A stretch of 62,210 bases of DNA from Spongiibacteraceae bacterium (GCA_028280715.1 JANQLG010000012.1:1-62210); one strand, 5' to 3'. Counted from the first letter of the stretch, positions 1-9,283 are shown. The notes: a model not told the origin generated them from the letters alone. Numbers and translations are program-made.

Positions 1-1485
1 AGCCTGACAGGCAAAGGTCACCGATGTGTTACGCGCTGCGCTGCCAAAGGACCCAAACATAGGGCGATAGTGCACGGGTTGCGGCGTTGGGATCGAGGCG
101 TTGGGATCTCCCATCGGTGCTGCAGCAATAAAACCACCTTTGATAATCATCGAAGGTTTGCTACCAAAGAAAGCAGGTTTCCACAGTACAAGGTCAGCCA
201 ACTTGCCCACTTCAACGGAGCCTACTTCGTGGCTAATGCCATGTGTTATAGCCGGGTTAATAGTGTACTTGGCAATGTAGCGGCGGGCGCGAAAGTTATC
301 CATCTGTTCGTTATCTTCCTGTAACGCACCTCGCTGCACTTTCATCTTATGCGCCGTTTGCCAGGTTCGAGTGATCACTTCCCCTACTCGCCCCATAGCT
401 TGAGAGTCAGAGGCAATCATACTGAAGGCGCCGAGGTCGTGAAAAATATCTTCAGCGGCGATAGTCTCTTTACGAATGCGAGAATCGGCAAAGGCTACAT
501 CTTCAGGAATGGATGCATCCAGGTGATGACAAACCATCAACATATCCAAATGCTCATCCACAGTATTGCGTGTATAAGGTCGTGTCGGATTGGTCGAAGA
601 AGGCAGAACATTTAATTCTGCGCAGGCACGAATAATATCCGGCGCATGACCACCGCCAGCACCTTCAGTGTGGTATGTATGAATGGCCCGACCTTTAAAC
701 GCTGCAATGGTATCATCCACAAAACCGGATTCATTCAAGGTATCGGTGTGGATAGCAACCTGGCCATCAAATTTTTCTGCCACTGATAGACAGGTATCTA
801 TCGCCGCAGGTGTTGTGCCCCAGTCTTCATGCAATTTTAAACCGCAACAACCGGCCAGCATCTGCTCCTCTAACGCTATAGGTATGCTGGCATTACCCTT
901 GGCGAGAAAGCCAAAGTTCATCGGCATATCATCGGTGGCCTGTAACATTTTGGCGATATTCCAAGGCCCCGGTGTACAGGTTGTGGCATTGGTGCCCGTT
1001 GCAGGGCCTGTACCACCACCGATCATAGTGGTAACGCCCGACATCAATGCCTCTTCAATTTGTTGCGGGCAAATAAAATGAATATGCGCATCGATGCCAC
1101 CAGCGGTAAGTATCTGCCCCTCACCGGCAATCACTTCGGTGCCTGGCCCAATCAAAATGGTGACATCATCCTGAATGTCAGGGTTCCCTGCTTTGCCAAT
1201 ACCGGCAATGCGACCATCTTTGATGCCTACATCCGCCTTGACGATTCCCCAGTGATCCAGAATCACGGCATTGGTAATGACCGTATCCATACATTCGGCA
1301 CAACTGTGCTGACTCTGCCCCATGCCGTCACGAATCACTTTACCGCCACCGAATTTCACTTCGTCGCCGTACTGGGTGTAGTCTTTTTCCACTTCGATGA
1401 TCAATGCCGTATCGGCCAAACGAATGCGATCGCCGGTGGTGGGACCAAACATCGAGGCATAACTTTTTCTATCGATCGTTGTCAT
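1..1485 (-). CDS. ureC: Urease alpha subunit UreC (C-terminus cut by window edge)
   Basis: This is the catalytic subunit of urease, which hydrolyses urea to ammonia and carbamate in the cytoplasm. The frame is open from ATG at 1485 (SD GGAGA upstream) to the left edge, giving 495 codons of the roughly 567 usual for the family, so about 70 residues are missing. Counting from this start, the active-site residues fall at the same positions as in the Klebsiella enzyme: His134 and His136 in a HIH motif, carbamylated Lys217 and His219 in KLHEDWG, His246, and the flap Cys319-His320 in MVCHHLD. The HTEGAGGGH and SDSQAMG motifs are also present, so the two-nickel site looks intact. It is the last gene seen of a ureD-ureA-ureB-ureC run; the accessory genes ureEFG are not in the window and would be expected further left. 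Confidence 0.97.
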   Translation of the reverse strand, partial: MTTIDRKSYASMFGPTTGDRIRLADTALIIEVEKDYTQYGDEVKFGGGKVIRDGMGQSQHSCAECMDTVITNAVILDHWGIVKADVGIKDGRIAGIGKAGNPDIQDDVTILIGPGTEVIAGEGQILTAGGIDAHIHFICPQQIEEALMSGVTTMIGGGTGPATGTNATTCTPGPWNIAKMLQATDDMPMNFGFLAKGNASIPIALEEQMLAGCCGLKLHEDWGTTPAAIDTCLSVAEKFDGQVAIHTDTLNESGFVDDTIAAFKGRAIHTYHTEGAGGGHAPDIIRACAELNVLPSSTNPTRPYTRNTVDEHLDMLMVCHHLDASIPEDVAFADSRIRKETIAAEDIFHDLGAFSMIASDSQAMGRVGEVITRTWQTAHKMKVQRGALQEDNEQMDNFRARRYIAKYTINPAITHGISHEVGSVEVGKLADLVLWKPAFFGSKPSMIIKGGFIAAAPMGDPNASIPTPQPVHYRPMFGSFGSAARNTSVTFACQA

Positions 1486-1502
1486 TGCAATTCTCCGCCT
1501 CG

Positions 1503-1811
1503 TTAATCCAGTTCACCCATAACATTGCCTCGAAATCCATAGACCTTTCGGTCTCCTGCGTAGGCAACCAACTCCACTTCTCGATCCTGGCCGGGTTCAA
1601 AACGAATGGCCGTACCTGAAGCAATGTTTAAGCGAAAACCTTTGGTTTTCTCGCGCTCAAAATCCAATGCAGGATTGGTTTCATAAAAGTGATAATGTGA
1701 CCCCACTTGTACAGGCCTATCACCGGCATTTTTTACCGTGAGTGTTATGGTTTCGCGGCCACTGTTGAGTTCGATATCGCCATCAGCCACTAAGATTTCA
1801 CCGGGTTTCAT
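1503..1811 (-). CDS. ureB: Urease beta subunit UreB
   Basis: Small structural subunit of the urease (UreABC)3 complex. The protein has the standard beta-subunit N-terminus (M-K-P-G-E-I) and the conserved GSHYHFYE segment, and it is about 102 residues, as usual. Three in-frame ATGs exist, at 1823, 1814 and 1811. I chose 1811 because the GGAGG Shine-Dalgarno sits just downstream of the first ATG, five bases before the third, and because family members start MxPGE. If 1823 were used, its ATG would share one base with the ureA stop (TAATG). It lies 17 bp upstream of ureC and is certainly cotranscribed with it. Confidence 0.95.
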   Translation of the reverse strand: MKPGEILVADGDIELNSGRETITLTVKNAGDRPVQVGSHYHFYETNPALDFEREKTKGFRLNIASGTAIRFEPGQDREVELVAYAGDRKVYGFRGNVMGELD

Positions 1812-1822
1812 CATTGCCTCCA

Positions 1823-2128
1823 TTATTGACTGATCGGATTGTGGACCGTCACCAATTTTGTTCCATCCGGGAATGTTGCCTCTACCTGTACCTCAGGTAT
1901 CAATTCAGCCACACCCTCCATGACTTGATCCCTATTGAGAATTTCTTTGCCGTAGCTCATCAGTTCAGACACCGATTTCCCATCGCGGGCGCCTTCAATA
2001 ATTTCCATGGTCAAATAAGCCACGGCTTCAGGATGATTTAATTTCAACCCGCGGTTAAGACGACGTTCTGCCAACAATGCTGCAGTGAAAATCAGTAATT
2101 TATCTTTTTCTCTGGGTAATAATTCCAT
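1823..2128 (-). CDS. ureA: Urease gamma subunit UreA
   Basis: The 101-residue gamma subunit of urease, full length for the family. It opens with the typical [17 protein letters not shown]-like helix and contains the [14 protein letters not shown] segment and a C-terminal [20 protein letters not shown] stretch that packs against the beta subunit. The start at 2128 is preceded by an AGGTG Shine-Dalgarno. Its stop codon overlaps the first potential ATG of ureB. It has separate gamma and beta subunits, as in most proteobacteria, rather than the fused form of Helicobacter. Confidence 0.96.
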   Translation of the reverse strand: MELLPREKDKLLIFTAALLAERRLNRGLKLNHPEAVAYLTMEIIEGARDGKSVSELMSYGKEILNRDQVMEGVAELIPEVQVEATFPDGTKLVTVHNPISQ

Positions 2129-2139
2129 ACGTCACCTTT

Positions 2140-2167
2140 GATTACTTTCATTACTTTGCATTACTTT
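2140..2167 (-). repeat. Short 9-bp tandem repeat in the ureA leader
   Basis: Reading the minus strand towards ureA, the unit AAAGTAAT(G/C) occurs three times. One extra C lies between the first two copies, and a related AAAGGTGAC then forms the Shine-Dalgarno region. The repeat lies in the 46-bp gap between ureD and ureA. It may be slippage-prone and could affect ureA leader structure. Any function is speculative. Confidence 0.45.
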
Positions 2168-2174
2168 TTTTAAA

Positions 2175-3125
2175 TCAGGTTAACCAGATGCGAGGCGCGC
2201 AGGCCTCTCTCTTAAGCAGTAATGGCCTGGCAATTCGCCAAATCTCGGTAAATACTTTGCGCGCCTGTTCAGCACTATCACCCAAGTAGCGAGCAATCAG
2301 ACAATCTCCTACATGGGTAATGGCAACTCGCTGCTGCATCGCCAGTAATGCGATACAGGCTCTTAGCTTTTCCATCAATGATTCATCTTTCTCAAGGCGA
2401 GACAAAATAAAAAAGCCCGATACTGTTTTGGCTTGCATTGCCACCTGCGCCTGCAGAAGTTGCTCCCGGTTGCTATCGTTGATGCATAATCTATCGATAA
2501 ACAGCGGCCGCCCTTGATAAAAAATTTGATACTGCTGCTCAAAGGAGCCCTGCTTAAACCACTGCTCACTGGCGGGCAAACCAAAACAGGTGATCTCCCA
2601 GCCAATAAACCGTGCGTTGTCTTCAAGCTCAATGCGATTGCTTAAACACACATCGGCATCGTTATAGACAATGGTTTCAAGAGGAAACCACTCCAATGAC
2701 GCATTTTCGGCAATAGTGATATTCACCGTTTGCTGCTGCAACGCGCGATCATCACGCGCTCGGTAAATACGTGCAGCACCAGGCGTCGTAATTAAACTTT
2801 TTGCACCTTCTTCAACATCAACTGAAATATGTAAATGATCGCCAGAGACAATGCCTCCCGGAGGGTGCAATAGGTAAAGATGGGCAAGATCGTCCCCTTC
2901 AGGATAAAAGGGCTTTTGTACATAAAGAGGACCATGATGACGACAGCGAGAAAGACAGGTTTTCCCTTTGGCTGAATGAGTCGCTTGGTGATAAGCAAGT
3001 TTCAAGGCGAGCTGCGCTTGCCAGTTGCCTTTATCTGAAGAACATTGCTCAACATCTCCAGCACGCCCCTCCAGAGACTGTTTGAACGTAGCCAGTTGTA
3101 ATGCAGATAGATTATCAGCTGTCAT
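2175..3125 (-). CDS. ureD: Urease accessory protein UreD
   Basis: UreD is the scaffold that binds apo-urease and, with UreF and UreG, delivers nickel and CO2 to the active site. The 316-residue length is slightly above the usual 270-300. Family hallmarks are present: a LLHPPGGIVSGDHL segment (about residues 85-98), ITTPGAARIYR (about 112-122) and a WFPLETIVYNDAD stretch (about 145-157). It lies immediately before ureABC, the common proteobacterial order. The 17-bp gap to the upstream small membrane-protein gene suggests one long transcript from urtA to ureC. The N-terminal 50 residues are less conserved in appearance and the exact start is less certain than the rest. Confidence 0.93.
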   Translation of the reverse strand: MTADNLSALQLATFKQSLEGRAGDVEQCSSDKGNWQAQLALKLAYHQATHSAKGKTCLSRCRHHGPLYVQKPFYPEGDDLAHLYLLHPPGGIVSGDHLHISVDVEEGAKSLITTPGAARIYRARDDRALQQQTVNITIAENASLEWFPLETIVYNDADVCLSNRIELEDNARFIGWEITCFGLPASEQWFKQGSFEQQYQIFYQGRPLFIDRLCINDSNREQLLQAQVAMQAKTVSGFFILSRLEKDESLMEKLRACIALLAMQQRVAITHVGDCLIARYLGDSAEQARKVFTEIWRIARPLLLKREACAPRIWLT

Positions 3126-3141
3126 AGGCTATGATTTGGCA

Positions 3142-3384
3142 CTAGCTGTTGGCTGTTTTTAACTTGGCTTTTTTACGATAACGCTTCACCATCGACAATA
3201 CGGCTATACTGGCAACAACCACTACTAGCTCCAGCAAGTGATAATCGCTGCTTAACATATGCTGCCCCCACTGCCATAGACTTTCAAAAAAAGACGACAA
3301 CTGAAAATGATCATGGTGGCCAGGATGAGCTACTGCTGTATTGGTTATTAACAGCATTGCCATCAGGCTGATTATTTTTTTCAT
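3142..3384 (-). CDS. Small exported His-rich membrane protein in the urea operon
   Basis: An 80-residue protein whose start I place at ATG 3384, with GGAG six bases upstream. The earlier in-frame start at 3405 lacks a good site. It has a signal peptide (MKKIISLMAMLLITNTAVA), then a HPGHHDH cluster at the predicted mature N-terminus, a short amphipathic region, one membrane segment (about residues 45-62) and a basic C-terminus (KRYRKKAKLK). The mature start resembles that of HupE/UreJ nickel permeases (AHPGHxxH), but the multi-helix permease body is missing. It lies between urtE and ureD with small gaps. A periplasmic metal-binding role serving urease is an attractive inference; I do not recognise a named family. 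Confidence 0.75.
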   Translation of the reverse strand: MKKIISLMAMLLITNTAVAHPGHHDHFQLSSFFESLWQWGQHMLSSDYHLLELVVVVASIAVLSMVKRYRKKAKLKTANS

Positions 3385-3411
3385 CTCAATCTCCACTGTT
3401 CTCATAAAAAT

Positions 3412-4107
3412 TTATACCGCTAGATACTGTGCAATTAAGTCCTCAGAAAGTGCTTCCATTTCCCCGGAAGCAACAATTCGACCTTTTTCCATCAAACGAA
3501 AATTCTTTCCAACACGGCGAGCAAATGTCAGTTTTTGTTCAACCAGCACCACCGTCATGCCATCCTGTTCATTCAAATGGGTAATAACATCGCCGATTTG
3601 TTTAACGATATTAGGCTGAATACCTTCATTCGGTTCATCCAGAATCAACACCGTTGGCTCAACGACCAGGGCTCGGCCAATGGCCAACTGCTGTTGTTGC
3701 CCTCCTGACAAATCACCACCGCGACGATGCATCATGTCGTATAACACGGGGAATAACTCAAACACTCGATCGGGAATTTTGTTACTGTTATCGTTGCGCG
3801 CGGCTAAACCCGTTCGCAAATTTTCTTCCACCGTTAACAGTGGAAAAATATCCCTACCCTGTGGCACATAACCAATGCCGTTACGCGCTCTGGTTTCTGC
3901 ACTTTTTTTCGTAAAGTCGATACCATTAATTAAAATTTCACCCTTTTTAATTGGTAGCAAGCCCATCAAACATTTCAACAATGTAGTTTTGCCAACGCCA
4001 TTGCGACCCATAATACAAGTGCAGGAACCTTCGGGAATATCCAGATCCAAATCCCACAAAATCTGACTGCCGCCATATAGCTGATCAATGTGCTTTAACT
4101 GAATCAA
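3412..4107 (-). CDS. urtE: Urea ABC transporter ATP-binding protein UrtE
   Basis: Second ATPase of the urea importer, LivF-like, 231 residues (normal length). Walker A is GRNGVGKTT at residues 34-42, the signature is LSGGQQQQ, and Walker B is LILDEPNEGIQP, a form characteristic of the UrtE/LivF branch. It is joined to urtD by an ATGA stop/start overlap, so the two ATPases are probably translationally coupled. With UrtD it forms the cytoplasmic nucleotide-binding pair that drives UrtBC. The assignment to urea rather than branched-chain amino acids rests on sequence style plus the adjacent urease genes. Confidence 0.95.
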   Translation of the reverse strand: MIQLKHIDQLYGGSQILWDLDLDIPEGSCTCIMGRNGVGKTTLLKCLMGLLPIKKGEILINGIDFTKKSAETRARNGIGYVPQGRDIFPLLTVEENLRTGLAARNDNSNKIPDRVFELFPVLYDMMHRRGGDLSGGQQQQLAIGRALVVEPTVLILDEPNEGIQPNIVKQIGDVITHLNEQDGMTVVLVEQKLTFARRVGKNFRLMEKGRIVASGEMEALSEDLIAQYLAV

Positions 4108-4937
4108 TGCGACTCTCCCAAATACACTTCGATCACATCGGGATTATTTTGGACATCCTGCATACTTCCCTCAGCTAATACTGACCCTTGATGTAACACG
4201 GTCACCGTACGAGCAATGCTACGAACAAACTCCATATCGTGCTCAACCACAACTACAGTGTGATCGCCTGCGAGGGAAGTTAACAATTCCGCTGTTCTTT
4301 CCGTTTCCTGTGCAGTCATGCCCGCCACAGGCTCATCCACTAATAACAACCGAGGGTCAGCAATCAATAACATACCTATTTCAAGCCATTGTTTTTGTCC
4401 GTGTGACAACGCACCGGCAATCATCGCGCGCTGTTCACGTAAGCCGATAATATTCAGTACTTCGTCAATGCGATCACGCTGTTCTCCATTTAGCGAAGCG
4501 ATTAATGTCGGCAGAATTGATTTGTTATAGGCCAGTGCTAATTCGAGGTTGGCGTAAACGGTTTGTGCCTCAAACACCGTTGGTTTTTGAAATTTTCTGC
4601 CTATACCGAGATTGGCAATTTCTGCTTCGGTTTTTCCCAACAAATTAATATTCTGACCGAAGAAAACACTCCCTGTATCCGGTGTAGTTTTACCGGTAAC
4701 AATATCCATCAAAGTGGTTTTGCCTGCACCGTTCGCACCGATCAAGCAGCGCAATTCACCGTCGTTAATGTACAAATTCAAATCGGATATCGCTTTGAAG
4801 CCATCAAAACTGACCGACAGATTTTCTATGTACAATAAAATTTGCTTATCGACGTTGACGGCAACTGAAGGTGGCTGCAGGAAATTCCATACCTGGTCAC
4901 GGCGCATGGTTTCACGCATGTTATCAAGCATACTCAT
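4104..4937 (-). CDS. urtD: Urea ABC transporter ATP-binding protein UrtD
   Basis: First ATPase of the urea importer, LivG-like, 277 residues. It has an N-terminal extension of about 35 residues before the ABC fold. Walker A is GANGAGKTT (residues 67-75), the signature is LSHGQKQWLEIG, with H in place of the second residue as is typical of UrtD, and Walker B is LLLVDEPVAGM. Its start overlaps the urtC stop by four bases and its stop overlaps the urtE start by four bases, showing tight operon packing. Confidence 0.95.
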   Translation of the reverse strand: MSMLDNMRETMRRDQVWNFLQPPSVAVNVDKQILLYIENLSVSFDGFKAISDLNLYINDGELRCLIGANGAGKTTLMDIVTGKTTPDTGSVFFGQNINLLGKTEAEIANLGIGRKFQKPTVFEAQTVYANLELALAYNKSILPTLIASLNGEQRDRIDEVLNIIGLREQRAMIAGALSHGQKQWLEIGMLLIADPRLLLVDEPVAGMTAQETERTAELLTSLAGDHTVVVVEHDMEFVRSIARTVTVLHQGSVLAEGSMQDVQNNPDVIEVYLGESH

Positions 4938-6124
4938 GCCTGACCTCCCGCCGGCTGTGCAGTTCTTTGAGTCAGTCGCCTTAACCAGTTGTTTTCTTTC
5001 AGGACACCCGCAATACCCTGCGGCAAGAAAACCGTTACTGAAACAAATAAAGCGCCTAAGGCAAATAACCAGGCTTCAGGCATGATGGCGGTAAAACGTG
5101 TTTTTGCATAGTTCACTAGTAATGCGCCAATCACTGCGCCATACAGTGTGCCGCGACCACCGACTGCTACCCAGACAACAATCTCAATGGAGTTCAGTGG
5201 AGAAAATTCGCCCGGGTTAATAATGCCCACTTGAGGTACGTACAGCGCACCTGCAATTGCCGCAATAACTGCAGAAAAAACAAATAACCAAACCTTATAG
5301 ATTTCGGTTTTATAACCCAGAAAGCGTGAGCGATCTTCTGCATCACGAATGGCAATGATTACTCTCCCTAGTTTGGAACCCATAATCATCACGCTAGCGC
5401 AATAGGCAATGGCTAAAATGATGGCAGTGGTTATGAATAATGCGATACGCGTTTGATCCTGCTGTAAATCAAAACCCAATATATCTTTAAAGTCAGTCAA
5501 ACCATTGTTACCACCAAACCCCATTTCATTGCGGAAAAAGGCCAGCATCAACGCGTAGGTTAGCGCCTGTGTCATGATCGATAGATAAACACCTGCCACA
5601 CGGGAACGAAAGGCAAGAAAGCCAAAGACAAAAGCCAGCAGCCCAGGGATTAGCGCCACCATTAACATGGCAAACCAAAATTGATCAAAGCCCTGCCAAT
5701 ACCAGGGTAACTCTTGCCAATTCAAGAACACCATAAAATCAGGGAGTTCAGGGTGACCATAAACACCTCGATCACCAATTTGTCGCATCAGGTACATGCC
5801 CATGGCATAACCACCCAATGCGAAAAAGGCGCCATGCCCGAGACTTAAAATGCCACAGTAGCCCCAGACAATATCGACCGCCAAAGCCAATAACGCAAAA
5901 CATAAATATTTTCCCAGCAAGGTAATACTGTAGGTACTGACATAAAATATCGAGTCCTGCGGTACAAACTGATTACAAATGGATGCGTAAATCGTCACGC
6001 CGAATAATACGGCGATAAACATTGGTGCCTTTTCGCGCAACTGATGTAAAGGGGAAAGCTGTTGCGTTAATGTATGCTGCGCTAATGTGTGTTGTTTAGT
6101 TGCCAAGGATGAATTACCCGTCAT
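4934..6124 (-). CDS. urtC: Urea ABC transporter permease UrtC
   Basis: Inner-membrane permease of the LivM type, 396 residues, with about ten hydrophobic segments. Recognisable family stretches include WGYCGILSLGHGAFFALGGYAMGMYLMR and the cytoplasmic coupling-loop region AIRDAEDRSRFLGY that contacts the ATPases. It forms the transmembrane channel with UrtB. The start overlaps the urtB stop by ATGA and the stop overlaps urtD in the same way. No anomalies in length or motifs were seen. Confidence 0.95.
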   Translation of the reverse strand: MTGNSSLATKQHTLAQHTLTQQLSPLHQLREKAPMFIAVLFGVTIYASICNQFVPQDSIFYVSTYSITLLGKYLCFALLALAVDIVWGYCGILSLGHGAFFALGGYAMGMYLMRQIGDRGVYGHPELPDFMVFLNWQELPWYWQGFDQFWFAMLMVALIPGLLAFVFGFLAFRSRVAGVYLSIMTQALTYALMLAFFRNEMGFGGNNGLTDFKDILGFDLQQDQTRIALFITTAIILAIAYCASVMIMGSKLGRVIIAIRDAEDRSRFLGYKTEIYKVWLFVFSAVIAAIAGALYVPQVGIINPGEFSPLNSIEIVVWVAVGGRGTLYGAVIGALLVNYAKTRFTAIMPEAWLFALGALFVSVTVFLPQGIAGVLKENNWLRRLTQRTAQPAGGQA

Positions 6125-7830
6125 TCTGCCGCCCTCCCTTTTTGTGGAAATAAACCACGAGGACGCCGCTGAATAAATAAAATGATAAACACCAGAATGA
6201 GAATATTGGCCAATACTGCTCCCGTCATCGGCTCAAGGAATTTGTTAGTAACGCCCAGAGTAAAGCCTCCGACTAAAGTGCCCCATAAATTACCCACACC
6301 GCCAAATACCACCACCATAAAGGAGTCGATGATGTAAGACTGACCGAGGTTAGGACCAACATTGGTTAGCTGACTCAGCGCCACACCGGCAATACCGGCA
6401 ATCCCCGAGCCAAGACCAAAGGTCATGGCATCAACCCACTCAGTGCGAATACCAATGGACTTAGCCATACTCCTGTTCTGCGCGACTGCCCGCACATGCA
6501 ACCCCAGAGAAGTTTTCTTCAAAATCAGTTGAAGAATTAAAAACACGATCACTGCAAAAATAAGAATGTAGAGGCGGTTATAGGTAATTGACAGTACGGA
6601 ATTAATTTCCAGGGAGCCACTGAGCCACTGCGGTGTTTCCACCTGTCGATTTAGTGGTGAGAAAATACTACGCACAGTTTGTTGCAAAATTAAACTAATA
6701 CCAAAAGTCGCCAATAAGGTTTCCAATGGACGACCATGTAGAAAACGAATGACACCGCGCTCAATCAAGATGCCCGTAAAACCAGAAACTACAAAGGCAG
6801 CGGGAATTGCCAATAAAATTGAATACTCGATATGGTTTGGCAGCAATAACTGAATCACGTAGGTCGTATAAGCGCCCAGCATAATCAGCTCGCCATGCGC
6901 CATATTAATCACCCCCATCACACCGAAGGTAATTGCCAGCCCAGTTGCGACTAACAACAACACTGAACCAAGGCTTAAACCAAAAAAGATGGTTTCCAGA
7001 AATTCGTAGAAAGCGACTTTACTTTCTATACCCGATTTAATTTGTTCTGCTTTTCTTCTAACCCGCGTATCGACTTCGGCATAAGTTCCGTCTTCGTAGC
7101 GTTCTGTAGCACGGTTGATAAGATTTCTTACGGCAGGTTCTAAACTGCCATCCATGGTATTTAATGCAGCTAAACGAATACTTTGTTCATCACTATCAGA
7201 GAAATGGTAAATGGCAAAGGCGAGATCAACCAAGGAGAGAACAGACTCAGATGTTTCTTGTTCCTTCAATTGGTTAAGAAGATCAATGGTATCCTCATCG
7301 ACCTTGTCCAGCATACTGCGAATAGATTCTGTACGAAGTTCTACATCATTGCTAAACAAAGACAACCTGGCAATTGTCGTACGGAGCTGTTTACGTAATT
7401 TATTATTTACTCTCACTTTACGAAAATTAGCCGTGGCTTCTTCGCCTAACAACTTCAAAGTGAGCGAGTCATACAATAGGTAATTATCGGAATCAGAGCC
7501 TTGTTTTTCGATAATCACAACTTGGCTGTCAGATTTTCGGTAATAAAGACGACCTGCTAACATCGCCTCAAAAAGTGATAAGCCTTGTTGACCCAATTGG
7601 CTTTCCAGCTGCTCAACAATCGCAGGTACTGCATTTAACTTGGCACCTGCCAATGTTTGAATTGATGCGTAGTTATCAACACCTTCTACACTGGCCGAAA
7701 TGCCTTGCTGTCCAATTTCATCCGCTTTTTCATCAGGACTTTGAGCATTAACAGTCTGCGCTAAAATTGAGTCTTGCAATAAAAAGAAGAGCAATGCGCA
7801 GAAGAAACGCCTTAACAAGCCAAACTTCAT
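6121..7830 (-). CDS. urtB: Urea ABC transporter permease UrtB with N-terminal extracytoplasmic domain
   Basis: LivH-type permease, 569 residues. The last 300 residues are the permease proper, with GVINMAHGELIMLGAYTTYV and a VVFGGVGNLWGTLVGG motif. The first 270 residues form a signal-peptide-bearing, mostly helical, soluble domain with repeat-like helices (HEAT-like in appearance). Such an N-terminal extension is found in many proteobacterial UrtB proteins, so it is family-typical rather than a fusion artefact. The gene follows urtA after a 78-bp gap that contains a strong stem-loop terminator, so read-through probably sets its level below that of urtA. Confidence 0.94.
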   Translation of the reverse strand: MKFGLLRRFFCALLFFLLQDSILAQTVNAQSPDEKADEIGQQGISASVEGVDNYASIQTLAGAKLNAVPAIVEQLESQLGQQGLSLFEAMLAGRLYYRKSDSQVVIIEKQGSDSDNYLLYDSLTLKLLGEEATANFRKVRVNNKLRKQLRTTIARLSLFSNDVELRTESIRSMLDKVDEDTIDLLNQLKEQETSESVLSLVDLAFAIYHFSDSDEQSIRLAALNTMDGSLEPAVRNLINRATERYEDGTYAEVDTRVRRKAEQIKSGIESKVAFYEFLETIFFGLSLGSVLLLVATGLAITFGVMGVINMAHGELIMLGAYTTYVIQLLLPNHIEYSILLAIPAAFVVSGFTGILIERGVIRFLHGRPLETLLATFGISLILQQTVRSIFSPLNRQVETPQWLSGSLEINSVLSITYNRLYILIFAVIVFLILQLILKKTSLGLHVRAVAQNRSMAKSIGIRTEWVDAMTFGLGSGIAGIAGVALSQLTNVGPNLGQSYIIDSFMVVVFGGVGNLWGTLVGGFTLGVTNKFLEPMTGAVLANILILVFIILFIQRRPRGLFPQKGRAAE

Positions 7831-7852
7831 AGACTTACCATTGAAAATATTA

Positions 7853-7875
7853 GAAAAAAGAGGCCTTACGGCCTC
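7853..7875 (-). terminator. Intra-operon Rho-independent terminator/attenuator between urtA and urtB
   Basis: On the minus strand GAGGCC-GTAA-GGCCTC forms a six-pair GC-rich stem with a four-base loop, followed directly by six T. It lies 34 bp after the urtA stop and 22 bp before urtB. Its likely role is to make the substrate-binding protein more abundant than the membrane components, a common arrangement for ABC importers. Confidence 0.8.
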
Positions 7876-7908
7876 AATTACAACATCACCGTTTGGAGAC
7901 GGAATTTG

Positions 7909-9192
7909 CTAGTAGTTTTGTCCAGAGCAAGTCTTCGACTGCGTATTGTAATTGCCGCATTTAATCGGATCAGTCCAATCAGCAATTATATCTTTTGAGC
8001 CTGGCAGGAAATCTGACCATGCATCACCTGGAACCAAACCGTCAGTTTCTGAAACCACTTCAAACTGACCATCTTCTTGAATCTCACCAATTAATACAGG
8101 CTTACTTAAGTGATGGTTTTTGTGCATCTTGGCCATACCGCCAGTCAGATTAGGCGTTTCGATGCCAATCATGGCTTGCTGAACAGCATCTACATCAGTA
8201 GTACCCGCTTTTTCTACAGCCTTAACCCACATATTGAAACCAATATAAGTGGCTTCCATTGGATCATTAGTTACACGCTTGTCATTTTTAATGAAAGCTT
8301 TCCAGCTTTTGATGAATGCTTCGTTGGCATCATTTTCAACGCTTTGGAAGTAATTCCACGCAGCCAAATGACCAACTAACGGCTTGGTATCGATACCTGA
8401 TAATTCTTCTTCACCAACAGAGAAAGCGACAACAGGAATATCTTCAGCCGATACACCCTGGTTACCTAGTTCTTTATAGAAAGGAACGTTAGCATCACCA
8501 TTGATCGTTGAAACAACAGCAGTCTTTTTACCAGCACTGCCGAATTTTTTAATATCGGAAACAATAGATTGCCAATCAGAGTGACCGAAAGGCGTATAGT
8601 TGATCATGATGTCATCTTTGCTAACACCTTTTGCCAACAAGTAAGCTTCAAGAATTTTATTGGTCGTTCTTGGGTAAACATAATCAGTACCCGCCAATAT
8701 CCAACGTTCTACTTCAAGATCTTCCATCAAATAGTCAACGGCAGGAATAGCCTGCTGATTGGGCGCCGCACCGGTATAGAAAACATTTTTAGAAGATTCT
8801 TCACCTTCGTACTGAACAGGGTAGAACATCAATCCATTCAATTCTTCAATAACTGGCAAAACAGATTTACGTGACACTGACGTCCAACAACCAAAAATAA
8901 CATCAACCCCTTCCTGGGTAATCAGCTCACGTGTTTTTTCTGCAAACAATGGCCAGTCCGACGCAGGGTCAACAACAACAGCTTCCAACTGCTTACCCAA
9001 CACGCCGCCTTTCTTGTTTTGCTCTTCAACCATCATCAAAACAGTATCTTTTAATGTAGTTTCAGAAATAGCCATTGTGCCTGATAGTGAATGTAAAACA
9101 CCCACTTTAATTGTGTCTGCAGCCATCGCCGCAGTTGATACAGCTAACGACAAAGTGATTGCCGTAGCTTTTATGATTTTTTTAAGTTCCAT
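7909..9192 (-). CDS. urtA: Urea ABC transporter substrate-binding protein UrtA
   Basis: Periplasmic type-I binding protein that captures urea or short amides for UrtBCDE; about 427 residues, normal for the family. It has a signal peptide (about 1-25, ending AAMAAD), the IKVGVLHSLSGTMAISE start of the mature fold, GCWTSVSRKSVLPV and YPVQYEGEE, all typical of UrtA/FmdD. I chose ATG 9192 because GGGTGA stands six bases upstream. The GTG at 9201, which would add MNT, has a weaker context. A 12-bp direct repeat duplicates this ribosome-binding region just upstream. It is the first gene of the transporter set and lies downstream of a porin gene in the same direction. Confidence 0.96.
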   Translation of the reverse strand: MELKKIIKATAITLSLAVSTAAMAADTIKVGVLHSLSGTMAISETTLKDTVLMMVEEQNKKGGVLGKQLEAVVVDPASDWPLFAEKTRELITQEGVDVIFGCWTSVSRKSVLPVIEELNGLMFYPVQYEGEESSKNVFYTGAAPNQQAIPAVDYLMEDLEVERWILAGTDYVYPRTTNKILEAYLLAKGVSKDDIMINYTPFGHSDWQSIVSDIKKFGSAGKKTAVVSTINGDANVPFYKELGNQGVSAEDIPVVAFSVGEEELSGIDTKPLVGHLAAWNYFQSVENDANEAFIKSWKAFIKNDKRVTNDPMEATYIGFNMWVKAVEKAGTTDVDAVQQAMIGIETPNLTGGMAKMHKNHHLSKPVLIGEIQEDGQFEVVSETDGLVPGDAWSDFLPGSKDIIADWTDPIKCGNYNTQSKTCSGQNY

Positions 9193-9218
9193 AGTATTCA
9201 CCCAATATAGTATTCACC
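9191..9218 (-). repeat. Duplicated urtA translation-initiation region
   Basis: The minus-strand sequence GGTGAATACTAT occurs twice, at 9202-9191 and 9218-9207, 16 bp apart. The copy nearer the gene contains the Shine-Dalgarno and ends in the urtA ATG. In the other copy the matching codon is ATA, so it cannot start there. This may be a relic of a small duplication or a standby ribosome site. Confidence 0.5.
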
Positions 9219-9283
9219 TAACAAAGTCATATATTCGAAAAATTTAGGTGATGAGTTATTACAAGTCTCTCACCACCATTTCT

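Noticed and set aside
1060-1506. Plus-strand frames across the urease genes
   Set aside because: They are antisense shadows of ureC, which has all catalytic residues.
7183-7483. Plus-strand frames inside the urtB N-terminal region
   Set aside because: No ribosome sites or recognisable domains; the opposite strand encodes a coherent UrtB extension.
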